Assembly: GCA_029288035.1 (NCBI GenBank)
Contig: JARFPZ010000411.1
Location: 1-33,448, forward strand
DNA: 33,448 nucleotides
Reading direction: 5' to 3'
DNA from: Desulfosarcina sp.
GTDB taxonomy: Bacteria; Desulfobacterota; Desulfobacteria; Desulfobacterales; JAFDCJ01
Positions 16,701 through 26,200 of the stretch are shown in pieces. Each line of letters begins with the position of its first letter. Position 1 is the first letter of the stretch. A program made the translations under genes and the position numbers. Below the pieces are notes generated by a model. The model was not told the origin of the DNA and searched no databases. It worked only from the letters and a program-made list of their open reading frames with translations.

Positions 16701-19200
16701 CTCCTTTTTTGTTAAGGATACCGGCCCCGATGAACCACCAGCCGAAATAACCGTCAACGTAGCGGCCAGCCTTGGAAGCGAACTTTCCGGCCTGAAGGTT
16801 TATGCTTTCACGGAGTTTGGCTCTTATACCGGAATAAAAGCCGTTACGGATGAAACCGGAACGGCCCTTTTTGATACCAAGGATTTCACCGATGGCAGCT
16901 ATAAGTTTCGAGTGGATTATTTGGGTTACCGTTTCTGGTCTGATTCCATCCTGTTACCAGGTACCTATCGAGCGGAGGTCGTCATCCATCAAGAAACCGT
17001 TGAGGTCACCGTGAAAACCGGCATCGGATCATTGCAGGGAGTTAAGGTATATCTTTTTTCGGCCGATGGCGCTTACCTCGGCCTCAATCAAAAGACAGAT
17101 GAAACCGGACAGGTAAGCTTTATGCTGCCCACCGGCGTATCATTTAAATTCAGAGCAGACATCCTGGGCGGAAAGTACTGGAGTGAGGATACCACCCTCA
17201 CTGCCGGTGGAGCAACCACCGTTGACCTGAATGCCGGCGGCGGTGTTTTCCAGGTGACCTTGCAAGAGGAGCCGGGTGTGCCATTGGCAGGGATCAAGGT
17301 CTATCTATTCAGCCAAAGCGGCCGCTATCTGGGGTTAAATCAGGTTTCCGATACCATGGGACACGTGGCATTTGACGTCTCCGAGGGTACCTATACCGTT
17401 CGGGCTGATTTACTGGGCTATCAATTCTGGAGTCCCGAAACCCATGTAACCATCGATACAAATATTGATTTTACCGTCGCCCACCAGGACGTCATCGTCA
17501 CCTTAGACAACGGAACTCCTGAAGTCTTCGAACCGTTGGCCGGGATAAATGTTTACCTTTTCAAGCCTTCGGGTTCATACCTTGGGAAAAACCAGGTCAC
17601 CGATGAGAACGGACAGGCTCGCTTTCATCTACCCCGCCAGCCTTATCAAATCCGGGCGGATTTTCTGGGACAACAGTATTGGTCGGATCTTTTCACCTGG
17701 ACGGACCCCATCGTCACCATCCCCATGGCCGATGTCGAAATCACCGTAACCGGAGGTGGGTTTCCCGCCCAAGATCAGGCCGTGTATGTATTTTCACCCT
17801 CCGGTTCTTATCTGGGTATCCGTCAAACCACCAACGGCGACGGCAAAGTGTTTCTCCGGCTGCCGCAAGGAGAATATCAATTCCGCGCTGATTATCAGGG
17901 TAGCCGATATTGGAGTGATGTGGAATCTGTGACAGCCGCTCAGCAGAATTCAGTCACGATATCAACCGGTGGCGGTAGTTTTGCCGTATCGATTTTAAAA
18001 TCAAATGGTCAACCCCTGGCTGGTATCAAATGTTACGTATTCAATGCGAGTGAGGCCTATCTGGGCTTGTATGGCGCCACCGATGGCAATGGACAAGTTT
18101 TCTTTGATCTGGCAGATGGAAATTTTAAGTTCCGGGTAGATTATCTGGGCAGCCGGTTTTGGAGCAATGAAGTTTCGGTACCGCAGGTATTGTCGACGAA
18201 TGTGGCCATTGAGCACGAAACTGTGGAGGTCAGTGTGACCACGAGTGCGGGTGCTGTCAAAGGTGTGAAGATTTATCTTTTTTCTGCCAACGGCACTTAT
18301 CTCGGCCGCTATAAAGAGACGGATACAGCGGGCAATGTGTCCTTTGATCTTCCGGTTGACAGCGATTATCAGTTCAGGGCCGATATTCTGGGCAGTAAAT
18401 ACTGGAGCGATGTGCTTAGGGTTTCCAGCGGCTTAACCAATTTTATACCGATTGACGCCGGCGGGGGGGTGTTGCAGATGACTGTGCAAAAGGACGAGGA
18501 TTTACCCATGCCGGAATTAAAGGTCTATCTCTTCAATACCGCCGGCACCTATCTTGGCCGGAGCGCGACAACCGATGCCACCGGAAAGGTAGAATTCAGG
18601 GTACCAGAAGAAAGCTACATGCTGCGGGCGGATTACCTCGGCTACCAGTTCTGGAGTGAGGAGATTTTGGTAGTCGAAAATACGGTTATGGAGATGCCGA
18701 TACCCCACCGGCCGGTTGAAATTACCGCACAGGGATCTTTTCAAGGCATGTCGGCACCCATTGAAGGAATCAAGGTCTACTTGTTTTCCCCGACAGATAC
18801 ATATCTGGGTCAATCTAAACTCACCGATGCAGACGGCAAGGCCATTTTTGACTTGCCTCAGAAGAGCTACAAGGTGCGAGTGGATTATCTGGGCTACCAA
18901 TTCTGGTCCGAGGCTTTCCAGTCAGACGATACAACGGTGACGATAGGTCGGGGCTTGGCCGAAATTCACGTCCAGCGTTCCGGCAACGATGTCGCCGGAG
19001 CCAAGGTCTACCTGTTCAGTGAAAACGGTTCTTATCTCGGATGGAATGAAATCACCAACCTAACCGGTATCGCTGAGTTTGTGTTGCCTGATCGTGCATT
19101 TAAGTTCCGCATTGATGAAAATGGTGAGCAACACTGGACCCCGCTGATTCAAATCCATGCCGGTCAGCAAAGTATGATTGATTTTGATCTTGATCATTAA
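13705..19200 (+). CDS. Giant secreted repeat protein (Ig/Fn3-like modules plus ten C-terminal ~80-aa repeats)
   Basis: The protein has 1831 aa. The ATG at 13705 is chosen because it follows AGGGGGA; the ATG at 13687 has no ribosome site. Residues 1-30 are a Sec signal (ending NPAVSFA). Residues ~30-445 are unrecognised and beta-rich. ~446-536 is a cadherin/He_PIG-like Ig module (SATPLPAGANFTDQGTGSGIFNWTP). 539-583 holds calcium-binding DxDGDG loops. ~590-1010 has four Fn3-like modules, each with a (Y/F)xWR strand and an FFVN-type end. ~1014-1831 is ten tandem repeats with the pattern G(I/V)KVYLFS, YLG, TD-x2-G, FR(A/V)DYLG, then F/Y-WS, ending at the C-terminus. It is a likely surface or extracellular structural protein. 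No anchor motif or catalytic domain is visible. Confidence 0.93.
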   Translation: MGKAYFFDRRIALYFTLLLGWVAMNPAVSFAVDSVCARVKIEIKQELTLERQAFDAHLRVNNGLSHIALEDTRVDVFFTDAAGNPVSASSDPNDGSALFYIRLDSMENIDDVNGNGTILPSTTADIHWLIIPSPGSSNGLESGTLYYVGARFTYLIGAQEKVTEVTPDYIFVKPMPQISLDYFLPIEVYGDDAFTPEIEPPVPFSMGVRINNTGHGVTKNLKIDSAQPKIVENEQGLLIGFSIEGSEVNGKTTTDSLLVDFGDIDPDNAATARWNMSCTLSGKFMEFSAGFSHSDELGGELTSLISDARTHFLVHDVLVDLPGRDTILDFLAKDGDIFRIYESDAVDTEVTNQSGTSTLQMNGSTGALTASPTNGFMYVQLDDPFGGEKDIKDVIRSDGKIFKTHNAWMSKIRNEDHSWRHLINLFDVDTPGAYTIKFAEADDIPLPPVLQFIENRIGLEGLPVSILVEADDPNGSIPVLSATPLPAGANFTDQGTGSGIFNWTPALGQAGSYEITFKASDGLLAHTRRVVLTINSIHDSDGDGMLDAWEMQYFGSLDRDGTGDFDQDGISDLEEFLYGSDPIIEEHAPSTPVIISPQADAQVNLMQPELVIENSIDEDGDVLTYEFEVFADPALTIRVAAEVEVTQGVTTTSWNIPETLDDNRRYHWRVRATDGYSFSLWTYGTFFVNTINNTPGPFYISSPGDDTVVDTRTPVLEVTNTVDPDEDEVTYTFEVYDDNTLSNPVVSGTDIPQGPYGSTSWMVDSALADNTWYFWRAVVTDDHGASTLTAVGSFLVNIDALVPEAPQPASPATNSDVSTRQLDLVVTNSANAGNHSYYFELDKAETFDSPAKLTSGEVIEGTDTTAWHVSGLDDNTWYFWRVKAGNGSGESGWTQRAFFVNTANDAPFSPTLKNPGRQAWLGTLTPALDLSPGIDPEADNLSYRFEIYADEDLTTLVEHGVSASAQWRVPSELTDKTRYFWRAQAEDVHGLTGNWMDTASFFVKDTGPDEPPAEITVNVAASLGSELSGLKVYAFTEFGSYTGIKAVTDETGTALFDTKDFTDGSYKFRVDYLGYRFWSDSILLPGTYRAEVVIHQETVEVTVKTGIGSLQGVKVYLFSADGAYLGLNQKTDETGQVSFMLPTGVSFKFRADILGGKYWSEDTTLTAGGATTVDLNAGGGVFQVTLQEEPGVPLAGIKVYLFSQSGRYLGLNQVSDTMGHVAFDVSEGTYTVRADLLGYQFWSPETHVTIDTNIDFTVAHQDVIVTLDNGTPEVFEPLAGINVYLFKPSGSYLGKNQVTDENGQARFHLPRQPYQIRADFLGQQYWSDLFTWTDPIVTIPMADVEITVTGGGFPAQDQAVYVFSPSGSYLGIRQTTNGDGKVFLRLPQGEYQFRADYQGSRYWSDVESVTAAQQNSVTISTGGGSFAVSILKSNGQPLAGIKCYVFNASEAYLGLYGATDGNGQVFFDLADGNFKFRVDYLGSRFWSNEVSVPQVLSTNVAIEHETVEVSVTTSAGAVKGVKIYLFSANGTYLGRYKETDTAGNVSFDLPVDSDYQFRADILGSKYWSDVLRVSSGLTNFIPIDAGGGVLQMTVQKDEDLPMPELKVYLFNTAGTYLGRSATTDATGKVEFRVPEESYMLRADYLGYQFWSEEILVVENTVMEMPIPHRPVEITAQGSFQGMSAPIEGIKVYLFSPTDTYLGQSKLTDADGKAIFDLPQKSYKVRVDYLGYQFWSEAFQSDDTTVTIGRGLAEIHVQRSGNDVAGAKVYLFSENGSYLGWNEITNLTGIAEFVLPDRAFKFRIDENGEQHWTPLIQIHAGQQSMIDFDLDH
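15319..15450 (+). other. Calcium-binding DxDGDG loops within the giant repeat protein
   Basis: Residues 539-583 read DSDGDGMLDAWEMQYFG, then DRDGTGDFDQDGISDLEEFLYGSDP. These are spaced D-x-D-x-D loops of the thrombospondin type-3/EF-hand-like kind that bind Ca2+ outside cells. They form a hinge between the Ig-like module and the Fn3-like array. Confidence 0.75.
16744..19197 (+). repeat. Ten tandem ~82-residue repeats, arranged as two blocks of five
   Basis: Each unit is a small beta-sandwich-like module resembling carboxypeptidase-regulatory/prealbumin-type domains: VEVTV, L(A/Q)G(I/V)KVYLFS, GxYLG, TDxxGxxxF, FR(A/V)DxLG, (F/Y)WS(D/E). Unit boundaries pair up at a distance of five. Units 2 and 7 both open ETVEV(T/S)V and lead into a GGG. 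Units 3 and 8 follow that GGG and end in a histidine-containing hinge. Units 4 and 9 carry an extra PLAG/PIEG lead-in. Units 5 and 10 are the short ones. Confidence 0.85.
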
Positions 19201-19290
19201 GCAACGCGTAAGATGAAACTTAAGACAAGCAGTATCGTTTAAGTTAATTTATCCTCGCTCCTTATTGTACATTCGGAGAAACGGAGGGAA

Positions 19291-20238
19291 ATGAAGTTTA
19301 CCATAACATCTAGATGTAAATATCTTCTGATCGCAGCCGTCCTGATACTGGGTTTGTCAATCCAGGCGCCGGCTGACGCTGGAAACCATGGGACCAATAA
19401 GGCCGATAAGTCCTATACTCGCTTTTCTGCATTACCGGAGAAGTTATTCAAACGCAAACTCAAGCAGCATGATCCTTCCTATGCAATATCACCGGAAGCA
19501 GTTCTTTACAAATTGAAGCAAACTCATAATATCACCCTCGTAGATGTACGCAGCCCGGAAGACTTCAAGCGATTGCATATACCCGGATCTCTCAACATTC
19601 CTTTGCATGCAGTCAAAACCAAAGGCTTTTTAAGGTCTGTTGCCGTTGTCCTCATCCATGAAGGGTTTCAATACAGTTTGCTGGAAACCGAATGTCGTCA
19701 ACTTACGGATATGGGTTTTAAAGTGCTTATTTTGGACGGAGGTCTACCTGCCTGGGAACGCAGCGGAAATAAAGTTGCTGGAGACCTATTTGCGCTGGAA
19801 GAAATGCAAATAGTATCTCCTCAGGTTTTATTCCAAGAAAAAGATTACGAAAACATCCTGTTACTCGACATCTCCCCGGTTAAGTCAAACATCTCCAGGC
19901 AGTGGATGTCTCACTCAAAGCACCTGCCGGTTTCGGCTGAAGCGGGCGAATGGGCAAGAAAAATTGAGCGGACTATCGCAAGCCATAAGAACCAACCATT
20001 TTTCTCTATTCTGGTTTTTAATGAAACCGGCGATGGCTATGGCAGAGCAAATAAAATACTATCCAATCTGGGCCTAAATGCTTTTTTTCTACAAGGCGGT
20101 GTTGCCGGTTATCGTCGATACTTGAGAAATTTAATGCTTTCCTGGCAGCCACTGGATAGCCGTATCAAGACAAGCCGGAAATGCAGAACCTGCGTCAAAG
20201 AGAATGAAGAAAACATCATCACCCAAGTATGCAAATAA
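19291..20238 (+). CDS. Exported double-rhodanese protein lacking both catalytic cysteines
   Basis: The 315-aa protein has a Sec-type N-terminus (residues ~10-30, ending PADA) and GGAGGG before the ATG. Domain 1 (~65-160) is clearly rhodanese-like: ITLVDVRSPEDFKRLHIPGSLNIP, then GFKVLILDGGLPAWERSG. Its active-site loop reads IHEGFQY, so Ile122 occupies the cysteine position (C-x2-G pattern) and the arginine is Gln. Domain 2 (~172-285) ends AFFLQGGVAGYRRYL, and its loop NETGDGYGRA has Asn244 in the cysteine place. Sulfur transfer by the usual mechanism is therefore unlikely, and a binding or structural role is more plausible. The C-terminus has CRTC and a final Cys. It lies 90 bp after the repeat-protein gene and 35 bp before the RHS gene, probably in one operon with the latter. 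Confidence 0.85.
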   Translation: MKFTITSRCKYLLIAAVLILGLSIQAPADAGNHGTNKADKSYTRFSALPEKLFKRKLKQHDPSYAISPEAVLYKLKQTHNITLVDVRSPEDFKRLHIPGSLNIPLHAVKTKGFLRSVAVVLIHEGFQYSLLETECRQLTDMGFKVLILDGGLPAWERSGNKVAGDLFALEEMQIVSPQVLFQEKDYENILLLDISPVKSNISRQWMSHSKHLPVSAEAGEWARKIERTIASHKNQPFFSILVFNETGDGYGRANKILSNLGLNAFFLQGGVAGYRRYLRNLMLSWQPLDSRIKTSRKCRTCVKENEENIITQVCK

Positions 20239-20273
20239 TCGCAAACCAAAAACATTATGGAGAGGAAAACTTT

Positions 20274-23200
20274 ATGATGAATAAGCAACCCAACAGCTCA
20301 ATTTATAATCAATTCATTGGAGGGTTCAAATTCTATGAATTAAGGTTGCAGAATCAATCAACATACAATCTTTTTACGATCATAGCTTTTATCGTCATCC
20401 TGTTTTCCATTCCATCGACAATATGCGCTGAAACATTTGTCAGCGGCGACATCAGACAAAATACGACCTGGACTCTTGAGGGCAGTCCTTACATTGTGAC
20501 CGGTGACATAACCGTAGCCAGTTTGGATTATAGCTATCATAGCGATCCCGATTCGGTGAGGCTGACCATCGAGCCGGGAGTACAGATTCGCTTTAATCCG
20601 GGTACGGGCTTGATTGTGGGCATAGGTTTTCACTCGATCGCCGGCTATTATGGTGCCTTGTCGGTGCAGGGAACTGCAGAGTCTCCCGTAGCCTTTACGT
20701 CCAACGCAGAATCGCCGGCGCCGGGGGACTGGAAGGGGATCTATTTCCGCAACGAAACCCATGATGCAGCAACCCTGTTGGAACACTGCGTTGTCGAATA
20801 TGGCGGACACACTCAAAATGCGAACATATATTTTGCCAATGCAAATCCAGTCATAAATAACAGCACTATCCGATTCAGTAGTTCGGACGGAATCTATTTA
20901 AGCAATTCATCACCTGCTATCGACAACAACACAATAACCAATAATTCCAACTACGGTATTTCCGGCAATATCTATTCGGCAGGATTCATCACCGATAATA
21001 CGCTTTCAGATAACGGCCAAGCAGCCATTAACATCCATCCGAGTGCAGCCGGAAGGGTCAGCGGAAACAGTGGTTCTGGCAATGGTCAGGATCTCATTCG
21101 GGTCTATGGGGGTGAGTTGAGAGCTAACAGCACCTGGGTAAAGCAAGAGTTGCCCTTTGGCATTACCGGTGACATAACCGTGTCCAGTTGGGATTTTAGC
21201 GATCACAGTAATCCCTGTTCGGTGACTTTGACCATCGAGCCGGGGGTGCAGATTCGCTTTAATCCGGGCACAGGCTTGATTGTGGGCATAGCTTTTCACT
21301 CGAATGCCGGCTATTATGGGGCCTTATCTGCGCAGGGGACGGCAGATTCCCCTATAATTTTTACTTCCAACGCAGCATCGCCGGCACCGGGTGACTGGAA
21401 GGGGATCTATTTCCGCAATGAGACCCATGATTCAGCAACCCTGTTGGAGCACTGCATCGTCGAATACGGTGGTCATACCAACAATGCCAATCTTTATCTT
21501 TCCAATGCCAAACCAACAATCCAATACAACACCATCCGCAATAGCAGCCATTCCGGACTGTACATTAATGGGGGCGGTTCCAACGACGCTTCCATCCGCT
21601 GCAATAATCTCAAAGACAACCTCTATGGGGTATATGTCGTCAACAACGCCTACCCCTTAATTGCCGGTAATAATTTTCTGAGAAACCAAATCTACGGTGT
21701 TAACAACACCGGTACCACCAGCGTGAATGCCAAAAACAATTGGTGGGGGGATGCCGACGGTCCGGGGTTTAACGGTGATGAAGTTTACGGAAACGTGGAC
21801 TACGCACATTGGTTGACAGCCGAAAGCGACTGCATCAATACGCCGCCCACCAATAACCTTCCATTTGAGCCCAGATATCCGATCCCGGACAGCGAAGCCG
21901 TGCGGGTGCCGGTGCTGGAAGAGGAGCAGCCCATAGCTGTTACACTGACGTGGGTAGGCGGCGATCCCAATCCGTGGGATACAGTAGTCTATGATGTATA
22001 TTTCGGAACGGATGTGGACGCCCTCGAACTCATCGCTGAAGCTGTCGAAACAACAACTATTGATAAAACCGATCTTGCGGATGGCACCACCTATTACTGG
22101 AAAATAGTAGCCAAAGACGATGCCGGTGCCGAAACCGCCGGGCCGGTTTGGAATTTTACAACGATGGGTGATCTGCCGGATCTGATTTTTTCCGATGTTG
22201 TCTGGAATCCGACCTCCGATCTGCAAGCCGGACAGACCATCACCTTTACAGCCACGGTTGAAAATATCGGCAGAGGACCCGTTGTCGATGCCTTCCAAGT
22301 GGATTTTAATATTGATGGTACTAGCATCGGCAGCAAAACGCTTGACTCGGTCATCGCTGCAGGCAGCATAACCCAGGTCGTTCAATCCTGGACGGCTCGC
22401 ACCGGCGATTTTGGCATCGAAGTAATGGCCGACAGCACCGGAACGGTCGTCGAGTCCTTTGAGGAGAACAATACCCTGTCGGCCGGTTTACCTAATATCA
22501 TCGATCCAACTGCGCCGGAGCTTGTCAGCACCGTCCCGGATCACAACGCATCGTTAAATGATCTCTCCCGCATTGAGTTTACCTTGTTTGATCAATTCGG
22601 CACTGTTGATGATGCCGCCGTTATCGCCGGCGTTTCCGTAATCGACAGCAACAACCAGTCGGTCGGTTTTAGCGTGTCTGAAAATAATGATATTTTTACC
22701 ATCACGCCGGATAGCTTGCCGCTAAATGACGGTACCTACGAGGTTTCCCTAACTGCAATCGATTTGACCGGCAATACCCAAAGTTACAACTTTTCTTTTA
22801 CGGTAGACAAACAGGACCCGGCTGAACCAGTTATTACCGGCGGCACGGTCACCAGCGGCGTAATCCAGGCGCGCCCGGCCCAAAACAGCTCCAGCAGCGC
22901 CACTGTGACCTTGACCGGCACCTGCGAAGACAATACCGATGTATGGATCAATAACCAGCTAACAGTAGATTCAGGCAGTAACGACTGGTCGGTGGATATG
23001 ACGTTGACCCAGGGAAATAATTCGCTAGAAATCTGGGCAGAAGATGCGGCCGGCAACCGCAGCCCGTCCGTATGGGTGGACGTTCAGGTTGATTCCATCG
23101 CTCCGATTATCACCGACGTCGCGCCGGCAAACAACAGCTTTATCAATATCTCACCGGTCACGATCATGATCGATTATCAAGAAACCGGCAGCGGCGTGAA

Positions 23201-26200
23201 CATCGAAAACAGCAGTCTTTCGATTAGAAACGGCAATCAGGTGGAAGTTGCCGGGACCTGGTCCGATTCCGACGGACATCAACTGATCTTTAGCCCGGCG
23301 ACTATATTGGAGGAATCCTCTTATACGATCGCTCTTAAACTAGTCGATAGTCTGGGCAATCAGGGTGCGGCTGCCCAATATCATTTTACCGTGGACACGA
23401 TCCCGCCGCCGGCTCCCCAAATCCACCCGGTCACATCACCGACCCACAACCCCACCCAGGAGGTAACCGGCACCAAGGAAGCCTATGCCGCCATTCTGGC
23501 AAATGGACAGCAGGCGGTGGGTCACACAGCCTCAACCGACTGGCAACATACATTGAACCTGGTCAGCGGCCAGAATCAATTTACATTTATCTCTAGAGAC
23601 CGGGCCGGTAACCAGGGTGAGGGGATTAGCGTCGGCATACTATTCGACGATATTCCGCCACCGCCCGTGAATACCCTTGGGGTAAATGGGCAGGGTGACG
23701 GTACCACGGTCTATCTGGACTGGAACGGTTATGACGAGACCGGCCATGGCGATATTGCTTTTTATCGGATCTATGCTGAAACCGCCGCCTTCAACAATGT
23801 TTCCGGGCTCACCCCACACAGCACGACGGCTGCCGGACACTTTTCCGCCACCGCACAAAACCTCGCCCGCAGCACCACCTATTGGTTTGCCGTCATCGCT
23901 GTGGACGCCATGGGCAATGCCCAATCCACGGTCAATCCTGTCTCCGGTGCACCTCTGGACGTGGTACCGCCGGAAGATATCGCAAACCTTCAAGTCCAAT
24001 CATTCGCCGATCGTCTGGTATTTACCTGGAATCATTCGGCCGACACTGCCGGCGACTTGGCCGGCTACCGGATCGCTTTTGGCGATGACAATACCGGCCA
24101 GATTATTCCGGCCACCCAAAATTCCTATGAAAAGACCGGTCTGACTGCAGCCGCCGGCTACCTGTTCAAGGTCTTTGCCATTGATAACGACACCAACGAG
24201 AGCAACGCTGCAGCAATCACGGGGGTAACCTTGCTGCCGAATCCAGGCAACACAGCAGCAGATCCCCAAAGCGGGTATGTGGATCTCTCCTGGAATGGGG
24301 CGACGCCATTGCAATATGTGAGGCACTATGCTGTTTATAAAAGCGAAAGCGGTTTTTCAACAATCGAGGGGCTGAGCCCGCTTCTTACCACGACAAACAC
24401 AACCGCCAAAGTCGCCGGTTTGACCAACGGCCAAACTTACTATTTTGCGGTGACCACCGTAAACGTCTCAGGCGGCGAAGATAAAGCCGTGTCCACCGTC
24501 TCCGCCACACCGTCGCAGGATACTTCAGGCCCTGAAATCAGCGACGTAAAAATTGACGGATCCATTCTGGTCAGCGGCCACATCCTGAACAAACCGGCGA
24601 CCTTCACCGCGGTTGCCACCGACCCGGCCGGAATCAGCCGGTTGGAGTTTGCCATCGATTCAGATCCGATCCGCACCGATTACAATCCCGTATATTCCTG
24701 CTACTGGAATGTCGTACCCATCGACAACGGTAATTACACCCTGACCGTCACTGCCTATGACACCCTGGGCAACAGCTCGACCCTTGACGTTGCTCTGGTG
24801 GTCGCCCTGGAACCGCCCGCAGCCCCTGTTATCAACCAGCCGGTGAGTGGCATTCTCACCAATCAACCGACGATGATGGTTTCCGGCCTTGGAGAGAAAT
24901 ATACCGACGTCATGGTTTATAATAATTCGACGGAAGTCGGTAATTGGGCAGCGGTGGACGCTCTCGGCAATTTCAGCGCTTCTGTAACTCTGGCTGAAGG
25001 TGAAAACCGCTTCCAGGCCGCCGCCCGCAACCCGGCCGGCATCGGACCGTTAAGCAGCCAGGTGCTGGTCTCCCTGGACACCAGCCTGCCGGCAAGTCCC
25101 ACAAACTTGATGGCCCAGGCCAAACAAGGCGGGATTGTGCGCTTAACCTGGCAGCCGCCGTCGGATACATCGGTTTCTGGCTATAACCTGTATCGCAGCC
25201 ACAGCCCTTTCAGTGACACCCAGGCAGCCGCCAAAATTAATGCCAGTCTAATAACGATGCCTGTATTTGAAGACCTCCCCCCAGCTGACGGTATCTGGTA
25301 TTACCACGCCACCACCATCGATATTGCCGACAATGAAAGTCAGCTCTCCAATGAGGCGCCGGCAGTGTCCGATAGCACCGCACCGCGAGCGGTGTCCATC
25401 GATTATAGTTCCCGGGGGCCCTATGACCCGGCCGGCGAAAGGATGGCGGCGGCAACCGTAAACCTAATACTCACGGTCAATGAGCCGCTGCAGACCACCC
25501 CTTATTTAAGTATTGTTCCCCAGGGTGGGATGCCGCTTGCGGTGGCGCTGACCAAGGACACGGATCTGACCTATACCGGATTCTTTGTAATATCCGCCAC
25601 CACACCCGGCGGAACGGCCCATGCTATTTTTTCCGGTCGGGATAGTGTCGGCAACCGCGGCACTGAAATTGATGCCGGTGCTTCCATCCAAATCGATACC
25701 GCCGGGCCGGCGATCCGTCGTCTGGTGATTGACCCCTCATCTCCCATTAAAAATGATGAGCAGGTGCCGGCAACGGTCACGGCAATAGTCGGTCTCAATG
25801 AACAGGTAAAGAACGGTACCCGACCGCAGCTAGCTTACCTGCTCTCAGGGGAAGGGCGTCAGACCAGCGACATCGATCAATTGAGCGAAATGAGTCCCCA
25901 GGCCGGCGATGCTCAGACCTGGCAGGTCCAATTCACCCTGCCGGCGGATGCCGGCCTGAACGAATCGGAAACATTTTATTTCATCTACCAGGGATCCGAT
26001 GATCTGGATAATCTCAATGACAGGATTCTAACCGATAATATTTTCCAGGTCTACCAGAGCGACCTGCCGCCCCTCGAGCCACCCCAAGGACTCACCGCTG
26101 TGGCGCTGCCAGAGGGGCGGATCCGGCTGACCTGGAATGCCGTGGATGAGGCCGTGGGGTATCAATTATACCGCAAGGCACCGGGGGAAAGTGAGTTAAT

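Noticed and set aside
21657-22385. 242-codon minus-strand ORF
   Set aside because: It is antisense to the beta-helix/Fn3/CARDB part of the RHS gene, with low-complexity, isoleucine- and glycine-rich text and no recognisable motif.
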